The translations under genes and the position numbers were made by a program. Below, piece after piece: positions 1 through 6,340 of a DNA stretch of 7,246 bases; positions within the stretch are counted from its first letter, which is position 1; each line of letters opens with the position of its first letter. Below the pieces are notes generated by a model, which saw only the letters and a program-made list of their open reading frames with translations, did no database searches and was not told the origin of the DNA. The stretch covers positions 1 to 7,246 of the forward strand of contig DHIR01000221.1 of the NCBI GenBank assembly GCA_002403905.1, written 5' to 3'. The stretch comes from Mucilaginibacter sp. UBA4741. GTDB taxonomy: Bacteria; Bacteroidota; Bacteroidia; Sphingobacteriales; Sphingobacteriaceae.

Positions 1-1868
1 GCATATTTCTTTTCAATTACCTTTCGTTTAGCTTTCATGGTAGGGGTGATCTCACCATCTTCCATGCTGAACGGTTTGCGTTTGATCTTGAAGTTTTTTA
101 TACGTTCGAATTTTGCCAGCTCGTTTGATAGTTTACGGATGTCCTGGTTTAGCCATGCTTTGATCTCTTTATCTTCAATAAATGGATCGGGGTTTTCAAA
201 ATAGGCATCGTCTAATCCAAATTGTTCCTGTAGCGCTTCTTTTGCCGGGATGATGAACGCGGTAATAAATTCGCGTTTATCGCCCAATAAAAATACGCCT
301 TCAATTTTTGGGGATTTTAGATAGGTGTTTTCTACCGGAGTTGGATAGATGTTTTTGCCATAAGCATTTATCAGCATATTTTTTAAACGATCGGTAATTT
401 GCAGGTTGCCTTTGTAAAAGCGACCAATATCACCGGTATGCAGCCAGCCTTGCGGGTCTATGGTCGCTGCCGTTTCTTCGGGCTTATTCAAATATCCTTT
501 CATCACGCAATGCCCGCATACAATGATCTCGCCCTCTTCCGACTGAAAATTCTCTTTAAATGATTCGTGGGTTTGTATAGTGTATATCTCTTTGGTATCT
601 ACATTTTGTATAGCTACTTCAATACCCGGCACAATACGGCCAACGGTACCATACACCTGGCGGTGATATTCGGTAACCGCCATAACCGGCGATGTTTCCG
701 TTAAGCCAAAGCCTTCCAGTACTTTTATACCCAGGTCGCCAAAAAACTCACCGATATTTTTAGGTAACGCGCCGCCGCCTGATAGCATGATCTTTAAGTT
801 ACCGCCCGTACGCTCTTTTATCTTGCTGAATACCAGTTTCTCGGCCAATGCATGTTCAGCATTTAATATAAAGCCCGATTTTTTGCCATCCTCATTAGCT
901 ATGCGGTATTTGCGGCCAATCTCTAAGGCCCACAAAAATATCTTTGATTTTATGCCGCCCGCGCTGGTGCCGTTTTTCATGGCCCGGTCGTGGATGCGCT
1001 CTAAAAGCCTCGGAACGCAATTCATAACGCTTGGTTTAACCTCGGTCATGTTTTTGGCCAATAGCTCCAGGCTTTGCGCGAAGGCTATTTTAGCGCCCGA
1101 GTATAAGCAAACATGATAAGTTGCTGTACGCTCAAATACGTGCGATAGGGGTAGGAAGGACAAGAATATATCCGTCTTTTCAATAATAGGTATCTGGTAC
1201 AAGCTAACCCTTACATTCTCTACCAGGTTTTTATGCGTAAGCATTACACCTTTAGGAGTACCTGTCGTGCCCGATGTATAGATCAAACAGGAAAGATCAG
1301 ATGGTAAAATAGCTTCACGTGCTATATTAAGAGCCGATCGGTGTTTATCAACCAAAGCAAATCCGATTTTAATTAATTCTTTAAACCCAATTACTCCGGC
1401 GTTTAGCCGTTGCTTCTCCAGGTACTTTTCGTAATCATCAAAAGCCGGGATAATACGCTCTATGGATGGACAGCTATTAGCTATCTTCAATACTTTCCTA
1501 AACAAGAACGGATTGCCGCAAATAATGGTACGCGCGCTTGAATCATTTAAAATATACTCTATCTCTGTTTCGGTAAGGGTAGGGTAAATGGAGGTATTAA
1601 CCGCGCCAATTTGTTGTAACGCCTGGTCGTAATAAATGTAGTCAGGGCCGTTCTCGATAATAAGTGCCAGCCGGTCGCCTTTTTTTATGCCGATATCTAT
1701 GAACCAGGCCGATATAGCATCAATATTTTCTAACGCTTCGCGATAGGTTATATCAACCCATTCATCGCCCACTTTGTGCGACAAAAAGTTATGCGTATCC
1801 GGGTGGATGTGTTTTACTAAATAACGTATAAGGCTGGGTACGGTTGGGCGCTCAGTTGCTTGGTTCAT
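1..1868 (-). CDS. AMP-forming long-chain fatty-acid--CoA ligase, C-terminus cut by window edge
   Basis: Translating the minus strand from the ATG at 1866-1868 gives an uninterrupted frame of 622 codons running off the left edge. By family knowledge the enzyme activates fatty acids to acyl-AMP and then acyl-CoA in the cytosol or at the inner membrane. Seen in the sequence: the P-loop-like motif YTSGTTGTPKG at about residues 197-207, the GFGLTET motif at 386-392, and HTGD with the adenosine-binding Asp at about 480. These are followed by the hinge and C-terminal lid region DRLKNMLINAYGKN, and the last visible residues are KAKRKVIEKKY. That ending resembles the normal C-terminus of FadD15-type ligases, so probably only about 5-15 residues are missing. 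The start is supported by a perfect TAnnTTTG box 28 bases upstream. The exact chain-length preference cannot be read from the sequence. Related AMP-binding enzymes are possible, but the overall length and motif spacing favour a long-chain acyl-CoA synthetase. Confidence 0.93.
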   Translation of the reverse strand, partial: MNQATERPTVPSLIRYLVKHIHPDTHNFLSHKVGDEWVDITYREALENIDAISAWFIDIGIKKGDRLALIIENGPDYIYYDQALQQIGAVNTSIYPTLTETEIEYILNDSSARTIICGNPFLFRKVLKIANSCPSIERIIPAFDDYEKYLEKQRLNAGVIGFKELIKIGFALVDKHRSALNIAREAILPSDLSCLIYTSGTTGTPKGVMLTHKNLVENVRVSLYQIPIIEKTDIFLSFLPLSHVFERTATYHVCLYSGAKIAFAQSLELLAKNMTEVKPSVMNCVPRLLERIHDRAMKNGTSAGGIKSKIFLWALEIGRKYRIANEDGKKSGFILNAEHALAEKLVFSKIKERTGGNLKIMLSGGGALPKNIGEFFGDLGIKVLEGFGLTETSPVMAVTEYHRQVYGTVGRIVPGIEVAIQNVDTKEIYTIQTHESFKENFQSEEGEIIVCGHCVMKGYLNKPEETAATIDPQGWLHTGDIGRFYKGNLQITDRLKNMLINAYGKNIYPTPVENTYLKSPKIEGVFLLGDKREFITAFIIPAKEALQEQFGLDDAYFENPDPFIEDKEIKAWLNQDIRKLSNELAKFERIKNFKIKRKPFSMEDGEITPTMKAKRKVIEKKY

Positions 1869-1896
1869 TTATGTATAATCAGGTTTATAAGAGAAA

Positions 1897-1904
1897 CAAA
1901 GCTA
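1897..1904 (-). promoter_or_regulatory. Candidate Bacteroidota -7 box for the acyl-CoA ligase
   Basis: The minus strand reads TAGCTTTG, a perfect match to the Bacteroidota -7 consensus TAnnTTTG, 28 bases before the ligase ATG. That predicts a leader of roughly 20-25 bases. No convincing -33 TTTG element is seen at the usual spacing. The box lies just beyond the isc terminator, which suggests that the ligase is transcribed independently of the isc genes. Confidence 0.5.
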
Positions 1905-1919
1905 ACATTTATTTTTTTT

Positions 1920-2023
1920 GATTACACTGATTGAGTTATGATTTCACCGATATGTATGCAAACAAAAACACCGACCTTGTTTTCACAAAGTCGGTGCAAT
2001 CAAATATTGAAATCAGTGTAATC
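1920..2023. repeat. Nested palindromic intergenic element flanking a terminator
   Basis: The outer arms are a perfect 13-base inverted repeat: GATTACACTGATT at 1920-1932 and AATCAGTGTAATC at 2011-2023. Inside lies a second inverted pair, TGATTTCACCGA at 1939-1950 and TCGGTGCAATCA at 1991-2002, matching at 11 of 12 bases. At the centre is the terminator hairpin at 1969-1996. The right half of the second pair shares TCGGTG with the terminator stem, so two foldings compete. The two left arms resemble each other (GATTACACTGATT and GATTTCACCGATA). The element begins directly after the iscA stop codon. No target-site duplication is apparent. It has the look of an interspersed, MITE-like or REP-like intergenic repeat, but copies elsewhere cannot be seen here. 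Confidence 0.7.
1961..1996 (-). terminator. Intrinsic terminator of the isc operon
   Basis: On the minus strand CACCGACTTTG and CAAGGTCGGTG form an 11-bp stem with one G-U pair and a 6-base loop (TGAAAA). It is followed at once by TTTTTGTT, the expected U-tract. It lies 28 bases after the iscA stop codon at 2024-2026, and so would end iscS-iscU-iscA transcription before the acyl-CoA ligase. On the plus strand no comparable T-tract follows the stem, so it is probably one-directional. Confidence 0.8.
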
Positions 2024-2350
2024 CTAAACAGAAAAACTCTCGCCACAACCACAAGTACGGCTGGCATTAGGGTTATGAAAATTAAAACCTTTACCGTTCA
2101 ACCCGTCCGAAAAATCAAGCTCGGTACCGGCCAGGTATAAAAAAGATTTCATATCCAAAGCCATACGTACGCCTTTATCCTCGAAAAATTGGTCGCCATT
2201 TTTCTCTTCGTTATCAAAGTCGAGATTATAAGATAACCCCGAACATCCTCCACCCTGAACAGAAACCCGCAGGAAATAAGAAGCATCAAGCCCCGAATTA
2301 CGCATCAGGTCTTCTACTTTGCTTTTTGCTTTATCAGTTACAGTTACCAT
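2024..2350 (-). CDS. iscA: IscA/HesB-family iron-sulphur cluster assembly protein
   Basis: This is a 108-residue A-type carrier or assembly protein. By family knowledge it binds iron or a Fe-S cluster through three conserved cysteines and helps deliver clusters to target proteins in the cytosol. Seen in the sequence: GGGCSGLSY with Cys36, and the C-terminal TCGCGESF with Cys100 and Cys102. Positions and length match E. coli IscA closely (107 residues; Cys35, 99, 101). I chose the ATG at 2348-2350, which follows an A-rich CTAAAAGAA. A longer frame starting from a TTG at 2386 would add 12 residues encoded by the intergenic repeat and is unlikely. It is the third gene of iscS-iscU-iscA, 86 bases after iscU, and is followed by a terminator. 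From sequence alone it could equally be named ErpA-like or SufA-like. Its position next to iscU favours IscA. Confidence 0.93.
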   Translation of the reverse strand: MVTVTDKAKSKVEDLMRNSGLDASYFLRVSVQGGGCSGLSYNLDFDNEEKNGDQFFEDKGVRMALDMKSFLYLAGTELDFSDGLNGKGFNFHNPNASRTCGCGESFSV

Positions 2351-2357
2351 TTCTTTT

Positions 2358-2434
2358 AGAGTCAAGAAACAAGAAGCAAGAGTCAAGAAATAAAACGCAG
2401 ACGTCTTGATTCTTGACTCTTATTTCTTGATTCT
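2358..2434. repeat. Repeats of AGAGTCAAGAA type between iscU and iscA, with inverted copy
   Basis: AGAGTCAAGAA occurs at 2358-2368 and again at 2379-2389. Its perfect reverse complement TTCTTGACTCT lies at 2410-2420, and a further TTTCTTGA at 2423-2430 complements TCAAGAAA at 2362-2369. In RNA the 2379-2389 and 2410-2420 arms can form an 11-bp stem with a 20-base loop, and the 2358 copy can compete for the same partner. The repeats fill almost the whole gap between the two genes, ending two bases before the iscU stop codon. I see no coding potential in the gap. The arrangement could modulate the relative level of iscA from the operon mRNA, which is inference only. Confidence 0.75.
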
Positions 2435-2436
2435 AA

Positions 2437-2850
2437 TTAGTGATGTGCTTTTTCGCTTTCAATTGCTTCCATGCCGTTTTTAACGCGGAAATCATTGATA
2501 GCTGCTTTAATTGCATCCTCTGCCAAAACAGAGCAGTGAATTTTTACCGGTGGCAATGCTAATTCTTCAACAATATCCATATTGTCAATTTTCATTGCAT
2601 CGTCAATAGTTTTACCTTTTAACCACTCGGTAGCTAATGATGATGAAGCTATAGCCGAGCCACAGCCAAAAGTTTTAAATTTAGCATCGGTGATGATGTT
2701 GTCATCGCCAACTTCAATTTGCAGGCGCATAACATCGCCGCACTCTGGCGCACCAACTAAGCCGGTACCTACCTTATGACTGCTTTTGTCTAAGGTACCA
2801 ACGTTGCGCGGGTTGGTGTAATGATCAATTACTTTATCTGAATATGCCAT
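2437..2850 (-). CDS. iscU: Iron-sulphur cluster scaffold protein IscU
   Basis: This 137-residue scaffold is where sulphur from IscS and iron are joined into a [2Fe-2S] cluster before transfer to target proteins. Seen in the sequence: the three cluster cysteines Cys37 (in GAPECGD), Cys63 (in TFGCGSA) and Cys106 (in KIHCSVLAE), together with Asp39 and His105. This is the complete IscU ligand set. LPPVK at 99-103 is the motif that in E. coli IscU is recognised by the Hsp70 chaperone HscA. The length is slightly above the 128 residues of E. coli IscU, owing to a short polar tail ending in HH. It is the second gene of the operon, 95 bases after iscS and 86 before iscA. No hscA or hscB gene is present in the window, so any chaperone partner must be encoded elsewhere. 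The start at 2850 matches the family's usual beginning (MAYSDKVIDHY) and follows an A/T-rich leader without a Shine-Dalgarno motif. Confidence 0.96.
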   Translation of the reverse strand: MAYSDKVIDHYTNPRNVGTLDKSSHKVGTGLVGAPECGDVMRLQIEVGDDNIITDAKFKTFGCGSAIASSSLATEWLKGKTIDDAMKIDNMDIVEELALPPVKIHCSVLAEDAIKAAINDFRVKNGMEAIESEKAHH

Positions 2851-2864
2851 TTTATTTAATTTTT

Positions 2865-2887
2865 AAGTCAAAATTAAAAAGTCAAAA
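2865..2887. repeat. Short direct repeat AAGTCAAAA upstream of iscU
   Basis: AAGTCAAAA occurs at 2865-2873 and 2879-2887, 14 bases apart, inside the iscU leader. The unit resembles the AGAGTCAAGAA repeat in the following gap (shared AGTCAA). The region is very AT-rich, so a chance duplication is possible. On the minus strand the same stretch reads TAATTTTG (2869-2876), a formal TAnnTTTG match, but without a -33 partner. Confidence 0.4.
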
Positions 2888-2910
2888 ACTCTTTATTGTA
2901 AATTATATAA

Positions 2911-2940
2911 ATCCGAAATCGAAAATTCGATATTCGAAAT
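2911..2940. repeat. TCGAA/ATCGA-type low-complexity repeat between iscS and iscU
   Basis: Just after the iscS stop codon the DNA is built from near-repeats of about 8 bases. The minus strand reads ATTTCGAA, TATCGAAT, TTTCGATT and then TCGGAT. The units are partly self-complementary, so short alternative hairpins can form. It is a different repeat type from the AGAGTCAAGAA copies in the next gap. No gene is visible in the whole gap at 2851-2945. Confidence 0.5.
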
Positions 2941-2945
2941 CCTTC

Positions 2946-4157
2946 TTAGTGTTCTGCCCACTCAATCGAGTCAAGGTCAATGCCTTCTTTAAACATTTCC
3001 CAAAGCGGCGACATGTTGCGTAAGTTGGTAACCGCTGTTTTGGTTACTTCAATAGCATAATCAACCTCTTCTTCGGTAGTAAATCTACCTAAACCAAAAC
3101 GTATCGAAGAGTGTGCCAAATCATCAGATAAGCCTAAACTTTTTAATACGTATGATGGCTCTAACGATGCTGATGTACAAGCCGATCCTGATGATACAGC
3201 CAAATCTTTCATCGCCATCATCAAACCTTCGCCCTCAACATATTTAAAGCTGATGTTAGCTACATGGGGTAAGCGATGCTCAACGTTTCCGTTTACATAA
3301 CTTTCTTCCAATACAGTTAACCCGGCTTGTAATTTATCGCGTAAAGCCGATAAGCGTTTAGCTTCGCTTTCCATTTCAAGCATACAAAGTTCGGCAGCTT
3401 TACCTAAACCAACAATACCCGGTACGTTTAACGTGCCCGAGCGCATACCGCGTTCGTGGCCGCCACCGTCCATTTGCGCGGTAACTTTAACACGTGGTCC
3501 TTTACGCCTAACATATAATGCGCCAACGCCTTTAGGCCCGTAAAATTTATGTGCCGATAATGCTAAAAGGTCAATTCCGTCCTTATTAACATCAACCGGT
3601 ATTTTACCAACTGCCTGTACAGCGTCTGTCATAAACAATGCGCCATATTTATGGGCAATCGCGGCAATTTCTTTTATAGGTTGTATAACGCCTATCTCGT
3701 TATTGCCATACATAACCGATACTAAAATAGTTTCGTTGGTCATGGCAGCTTCTAATAGAGCAAGATCAAGCAAACCGTCTTCCTGAACTGGTAGGTAAGT
3801 AACCTTACCACCCATTTTTTCAACATGTTTGCAGGCATCTAATACAGCCTTATGTTCGGTAACCGTGGTGATAATGTGGTTACCTTTTTCTTTATACATT
3901 TCAAAAACACCTTTTATAGCAAGGTTGTCAGATTCGGTAGCACCTGATGTAAAGATGATTTCTTTTTCGCTGGCGCCAATTAGCTTAGCCACCTGCTCAC
4001 GTGCGTAATCAACAGCTTCTTCGGCTACCCAGCCAAACGGATGGTTACGGCTAGCCGCGTTACCAAACTTTTGTGTAAAGTAAGGTATCATAGCTTCCAG
4101 TACCCGTGGATCCATGGGTGTTGTAGCGTTGTTATCAAGGTAAATTGGGATATTCAT
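2946..4157 (-). CDS. iscS: Cysteine desulfurase IscS
   Basis: This is a 403-residue PLP enzyme of the class V aminotransferase fold. It converts L-cysteine to alanine and carries the sulphur as a persulphide to IscU; in other bacteria IscS also supplies tRNA thiolation. Seen in the sequence: the PLP Schiff-base lysine Lys204 in [11 protein letters not shown], and His102 in TEHKAV, which stacks on the cofactor. Asp178 and Gln181 are in TDAVQ. The catalytic Cys327 is in [17 protein letters not shown], and the C-terminus reads [15 protein letters not shown]. Positions agree within one or two residues with E. coli IscS (404 residues; Lys206, Cys328), and the long cysteine loop marks the IscS/NifS group, not SufS. 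It is the first gene of the operon, with a perfect -7 box close upstream. No iscR repressor gene lies upstream. Instead an unrelated gene diverges from it, so regulation is probably unlike that of the E. coli isc operon. Confidence 0.97.
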   Translation of the reverse strand: MNIPIYLDNNATTPMDPRVLEAMIPYFTQKFGNAASRNHPFGWVAEEAVDYAREQVAKLIGASEKEIIFTSGATESDNLAIKGVFEMYKEKGNHIITTVTEHKAVLDACKHVEKMGGKVTYLPVQEDGLLDLALLEAAMTNETILVSVMYGNNEIGVIQPIKEIAAIAHKYGALFMTDAVQAVGKIPVDVNKDGIDLLALSAHKFYGPKGVGALYVRRKGPRVKVTAQMDGGGHERGMRSGTLNVPGIVGLGKAAELCMLEMESEAKRLSALRDKLQAGLTVLEESYVNGNVEHRLPHVANISFKYVEGEGLMMAMKDLAVSSGSACTSASLEPSYVLKSLGLSDDLAHSSIRFGLGRFTTEEEVDYAIEVTKTAVTNLRNMSPLWEMFKEGIDLDSIEWAEH

Positions 4158-4177
4158 ACTTTAATATATTAATAGTA

Positions 4178-4185
4178 CAAAGATA
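4178..4185 (-). promoter_or_regulatory. Candidate Bacteroidota -7 box for iscS-iscU-iscA
   Basis: The minus strand reads TATCTTTG, a perfect TAnnTTTG match, 20 bases before the iscS ATG. Transcription would start roughly 10-16 bases ahead of the gene, giving a short A/T-rich leader with no Shine-Dalgarno motif. A TTTG lies only a few bases upstream of the box, which is too close to serve as the -33 element, so only half the promoter is convincing. No IscR-like operator can be recognised. Confidence 0.55.
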
Positions 4186-4293
4186 TGCAAACATTTTTAT
4201 TTAAAATCATTCAATATAAGGATAAATGGTCATATTAAACTAATAATTTACAGCTGATATGATTTAAAAAATAGATATCTGACAAACAAGCCG

Positions 4294-4301
4294 TTACTTT
4301 G
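4294..4301 (+). promoter_or_regulatory. Weak candidate -7 box for the 4420-6333 genes
   Basis: TTACTTTG matches TAnnTTTG at all positions but the second. A start a few bases downstream, near 4305-4310, would put the first transcribed base at the foot of the 4308-4380 stem and give a leader of about 110 bases before the ATG at 4420. No -33 TTTG is seen at the usual distance, so this is tentative. Confidence 0.3.
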
Positions 4302-4307
4302 CCTGTA

Positions 4308-4380
4308 ATTAAGATACTTGCTTTTTTTACAAACATGTCGCCAAATCCTTAAAAATATCGTATTTTTAAGGCATCTTAAT
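4308..4380 (+). promoter_or_regulatory. Structured leader or palindromic operator upstream of the 492-residue protein gene
   Basis: CCTTAAAAATA at 4347-4357 and TATTTTTAAGG at 4361-4371 form a perfect 11-bp inverted repeat around TCG. An outer perfect pair, ATTAAGAT at 4308-4315 and ATCTTAAT at 4373-4380, encloses it, so a two-stem RNA leader is possible. There is no T-tract after the hairpin, so it is not a normal intrinsic terminator. As DNA, the 25-base palindrome could instead be an operator for a dimeric regulator. It matches no riboswitch class I can recognise. The remaining intergenic DNA at 4158-4419 is AT-rich and shows no coding potential. Confidence 0.5.
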
Positions 4381-4419
4381 AATGATAATGGCAACAGTAA
4401 ACTACAAATACCTACGTGT

Positions 4420-5898
4420 ATGAATATCACTTATAATAAAGATATTGGCACAAAACAAAAAGCCCTTGCCATTAACCTTGATCCTGAGATATATGGCTCA
4501 TTTGCCGAGATAGGCGCTGGGCAGGATGTTGCCGCAAACTTTTTCAAAGCCGGTGCGTCATCGGGCACTATTGCCAAAACCATGTCGGCTTATGACATGA
4601 CCGTGTCTGACGCTATTTATGGCGCGCTAAAAGTTAAACGTTATGTAAGCGAGTCGCGCCTGATAGCCATGCTTGGCCACGAGTATAGCTTGCTAATTGA
4701 GCGTTTAGCCAAGCAGCGTGGGGATAACACCACTTTCTTCGCTTTTTCTGATACGGTATCAACCCTAAACTACCATAAAACAAACGAGGCCCATGGCTGG
4801 CTGGGCGTACGTTTTCAATTAAAACCCAATGGCGCTTTTAACGAGGTGGTGTTTCATGTTAAATTATTAGATACCGACAGTAACTTGCAGCAGCAAGCTG
4901 TAGGTGTATTGGGGGTAAACCTGGTCTATGCCTGCTTTTACTATCACGAAACGCCAAATGTTTTCCTGATGTCATTGATGGATGAACTGTCTAAGGACCG
5001 CATACAGATTGATATGATCCGCTTTGACGGACCCGACTTTGAAAAGGTTGACAACCGATTGATGAGTTTGCATTTGGTTAAGTACGGTTTCTCTGACGCG
5101 GCCCTGTTTGGCCCGGATGGCGAAAATCAGCAACCGTCAGAAGCGTTATATAAAAAGCATATTGTAGTTATCCGCGGACGTTTCCGGCCAATTATTAATT
5201 TGCACATGGATATGCTTAATACCGGTGTAAAGCAATTTAAGCAGGAACCCGATGTAGATAAAAAAAACGTAGCCGTAATAAGTGAGCTTACCTTACAGTC
5301 ACTTAAAGAACGGGATGCCGATGAGAATGCCGAAATTGACGAAAAGGATTTCCTTGAGCGGGTAGATATTCTTTGCTCATTAGGTCAAACTGTATTGATA
5401 TCCAATTTCCACGAGTATTATAAATTGGTGGCCTACCTGTCAAAGATCACCAGCCTTAAAATGGGCGTGGTGCTGGGTTATCCCAACCTGGAATATATTT
5501 TTGGCGAAGAACATTATACGGATTTGCCGGGTGGTATTTTGGAGTCGTTTGCTACGCTGTTTAGCCGTAAAGTAAAGCTGTTTATATACCCAACCCTGCG
5601 CAATGGCATGATCATGAATTGCCTGCGCTTTTCCCCGCCCCCGCATTTAATAGACCTGTACCGCTACCTGATAGCGAACAACAAGATAGAGGACATCCGT
5701 CACTATAACGAGAACAATCTGCACGTACAAACAGATATTGTGCTACAGCTGATAAAACAAGGTGTTGAAGGCTGGGAGCAATACGTACCTGCCGAGGTGG
5801 CCACCATGATAAAAGCGCGTTGTCTGTTTGGTTATCCGTGTGCTGTTGACCCGGCAACGAGTGCGCCGGTCAAGATTGACGAAGCGGCAGCGAAGTAA
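4420..5898 (+). CDS. Conserved cytosolic protein of unknown function, 492 residues
   Basis: I recognise this as a conserved bacterial family type but cannot assign a reaction. It has no signal peptide and no convincing membrane helix, so it is probably cytosolic. Notable segments, numbered from the chosen start: ALAINLDPEIYGSFAEIGAGQ at 15-35; AGASSGTIAKTMSAYDM at 44-60; RGDNTTFFAFSDTVS at 100-114; and NEAHGWLGVRFQ at 122-133. These are followed by LQQQAVGVLGVNLVYACFYY at 156-175, an acidic polar stretch at 297-310, ISNFHEYYKLVAYL at 327-340, and FSPPPHLIDLYRYL at 404-417. The dense Gly, His, Asp and Arg motifs in the first 175 residues look like a ligand-binding or catalytic core, which is inference. 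I chose the ATG at 4420 because the only longer in-frame start is a TTG at 4318, whose extension would be encoded by the hairpin region. The epimerase gene follows after 33 bases on the same strand, so co-transcription is likely. Automated names attached to this family by transfer should be treated with caution. Confidence 0.85.
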   Translation: MNITYNKDIGTKQKALAINLDPEIYGSFAEIGAGQDVAANFFKAGASSGTIAKTMSAYDMTVSDAIYGALKVKRYVSESRLIAMLGHEYSLLIERLAKQRGDNTTFFAFSDTVSTLNYHKTNEAHGWLGVRFQLKPNGAFNEVVFHVKLLDTDSNLQQQAVGVLGVNLVYACFYYHETPNVFLMSLMDELSKDRIQIDMIRFDGPDFEKVDNRLMSLHLVKYGFSDAALFGPDGENQQPSEALYKKHIVVIRGRFRPIINLHMDMLNTGVKQFKQEPDVDKKNVAVISELTLQSLKERDADENAEIDEKDFLERVDILCSLGQTVLISNFHEYYKLVAYLSKITSLKMGVVLGYPNLEYIFGEEHYTDLPGGILESFATLFSRKVKLFIYPTLRNGMIMNCLRFSPPPHLIDLYRYLIANNKIEDIRHYNENNLHVQTDIVLQLIKQGVEGWEQYVPAEVATMIKARCLFGYPCAVDPATSAPVKIDEAAAK

Positions 5899-5931
5899 TT
5901 TTGTTTATAAATTAATTTACCATATTTGTTC

Positions 5932-6333
5932 ATGAACAAAATAGAACATATTGGCATTGCCGTAGCCGACCTTAAAGCCGCAGGCAGCCTGTATGAAAAA
6001 CTATTAAACACCACCATTTACAAGATCGAGGACGTAGCCAGCGAAGGCGTTAAAACCGCGTTCCTGCAAATTGGCCCCAATAAGATAGAACTGCTGGAAG
6101 CCTCCGCAGACGACAGCCCCATAGCCAAATTCATAGCCAAAAAAGGAGAGGGGATCCATCACATAGCTTTCGAGGTTGACAATATTGTAGCCGAAATGGC
6201 CCGGTTAAAAAGCGAAGGTTTTGTTTTGTTAAGCGATGAGCCTAAGCGCGGCGCTGATAATAAGCTGGTTTGTTTTGTGCATCCTAAGAGCGCGGGTGGG
6301 GTGTTGGTGGAGTTGGTGCAGGAGATTGGTTAA
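5932..6333 (+). CDS. mce: Methylmalonyl-CoA epimerase
   Basis: This 133-residue protein of the vicinal-oxygen-chelate (glyoxalase) fold interconverts (S)- and (R)-methylmalonyl-CoA, linking propionyl-CoA to succinyl-CoA through the B12-dependent mutase. Seen in the sequence: the N-terminal IEHIGIAVADL with the metal ligand His6, NKIELLEA with Glu53, GEGIHHIAFEVDNI with His77 as the likely ligand, and GVLVELVQ with Glu127. These fit the two beta-alpha-beta-beta-beta halves and the four metal-binding positions of the family. The ATG at 5932 is preferred over a TTG six bases earlier because MNKIEHIGIAV is the usual beginning. No mutase or propionyl-CoA carboxylase gene lies in the window. The gene is 33 bases after the 492-residue protein gene and ends 7 bases from the end of the convergent gene on the right. 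Other glyoxalase-fold enzymes are less likely, given the GxHHIAF and LVELV pattern. Confidence 0.93.
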   Translation: MNKIEHIGIAVADLKAAGSLYEKLLNTTIYKIEDVASEGVKTAFLQIGPNKIELLEASADDSPIAKFIAKKGEGIHHIAFEVDNIVAEMARLKSEGFVLLSDEPKRGADNKLVCFVHPKSAGGVLVELVQEIG

Positions 6334-6340
6334 GGTTATA

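Noticed and set aside
787..1116. Plus-strand open frame of 109 codons inside the acyl-CoA ligase gene
   Set aside because: It lies wholly antisense to the ligase, which has all its motifs in frame. Its composition looks like a shadow of that gene.
1931..2140. Plus-strand open frame of 69 codons across the palindrome and the end of iscA
   Set aside because: It runs through the terminator hairpin and antisense to the conserved iscA C-terminus, and has no recognisable start context.
2351..2386. N-terminal extension of IscA from a TTG at 2386
   Set aside because: The extra 12 residues are encoded by the intergenic repeat, and IscA proteins normally start where the ATG at 2350 places it.
2358..2434. 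Possible CRISPR-like array because of repeated AGAGTCAAGAA units
   Set aside because: Units are only 11 bases with irregular 10-base spacing, there are two direct copies and one inverted copy, and no cas genes are nearby.
2869..2876. TAATTTTG on the minus strand ahead of iscU, formally a TAnnTTTG match
   Set aside because: It sits in a very AT-rich repeat without a -33 element, so it is likely a chance match inside the isc operon.
4248..4430. Minus-strand open frame of 60 codons in the iscS-divergent intergenic region
   Set aside because: It lies in AT-rich DNA, is largely built from the leader hairpin, and overlaps the start of the plus-strand gene. No coding signal is visible.
5921..5928. 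CATATTTG, one mismatch from a -7 box, directly ahead of mce
   Set aside because: The predicted start would fall at or inside the ATG. Co-transcription with the gene 33 bases upstream is the simpler reading.
5440..6017. Three minus-strand open frames opposite the 492-residue protein and mce
   Set aside because: They overlap each other and two well-supported plus-strand genes. Their Cys/Ser/Arg-rich composition is typical of antisense reading.
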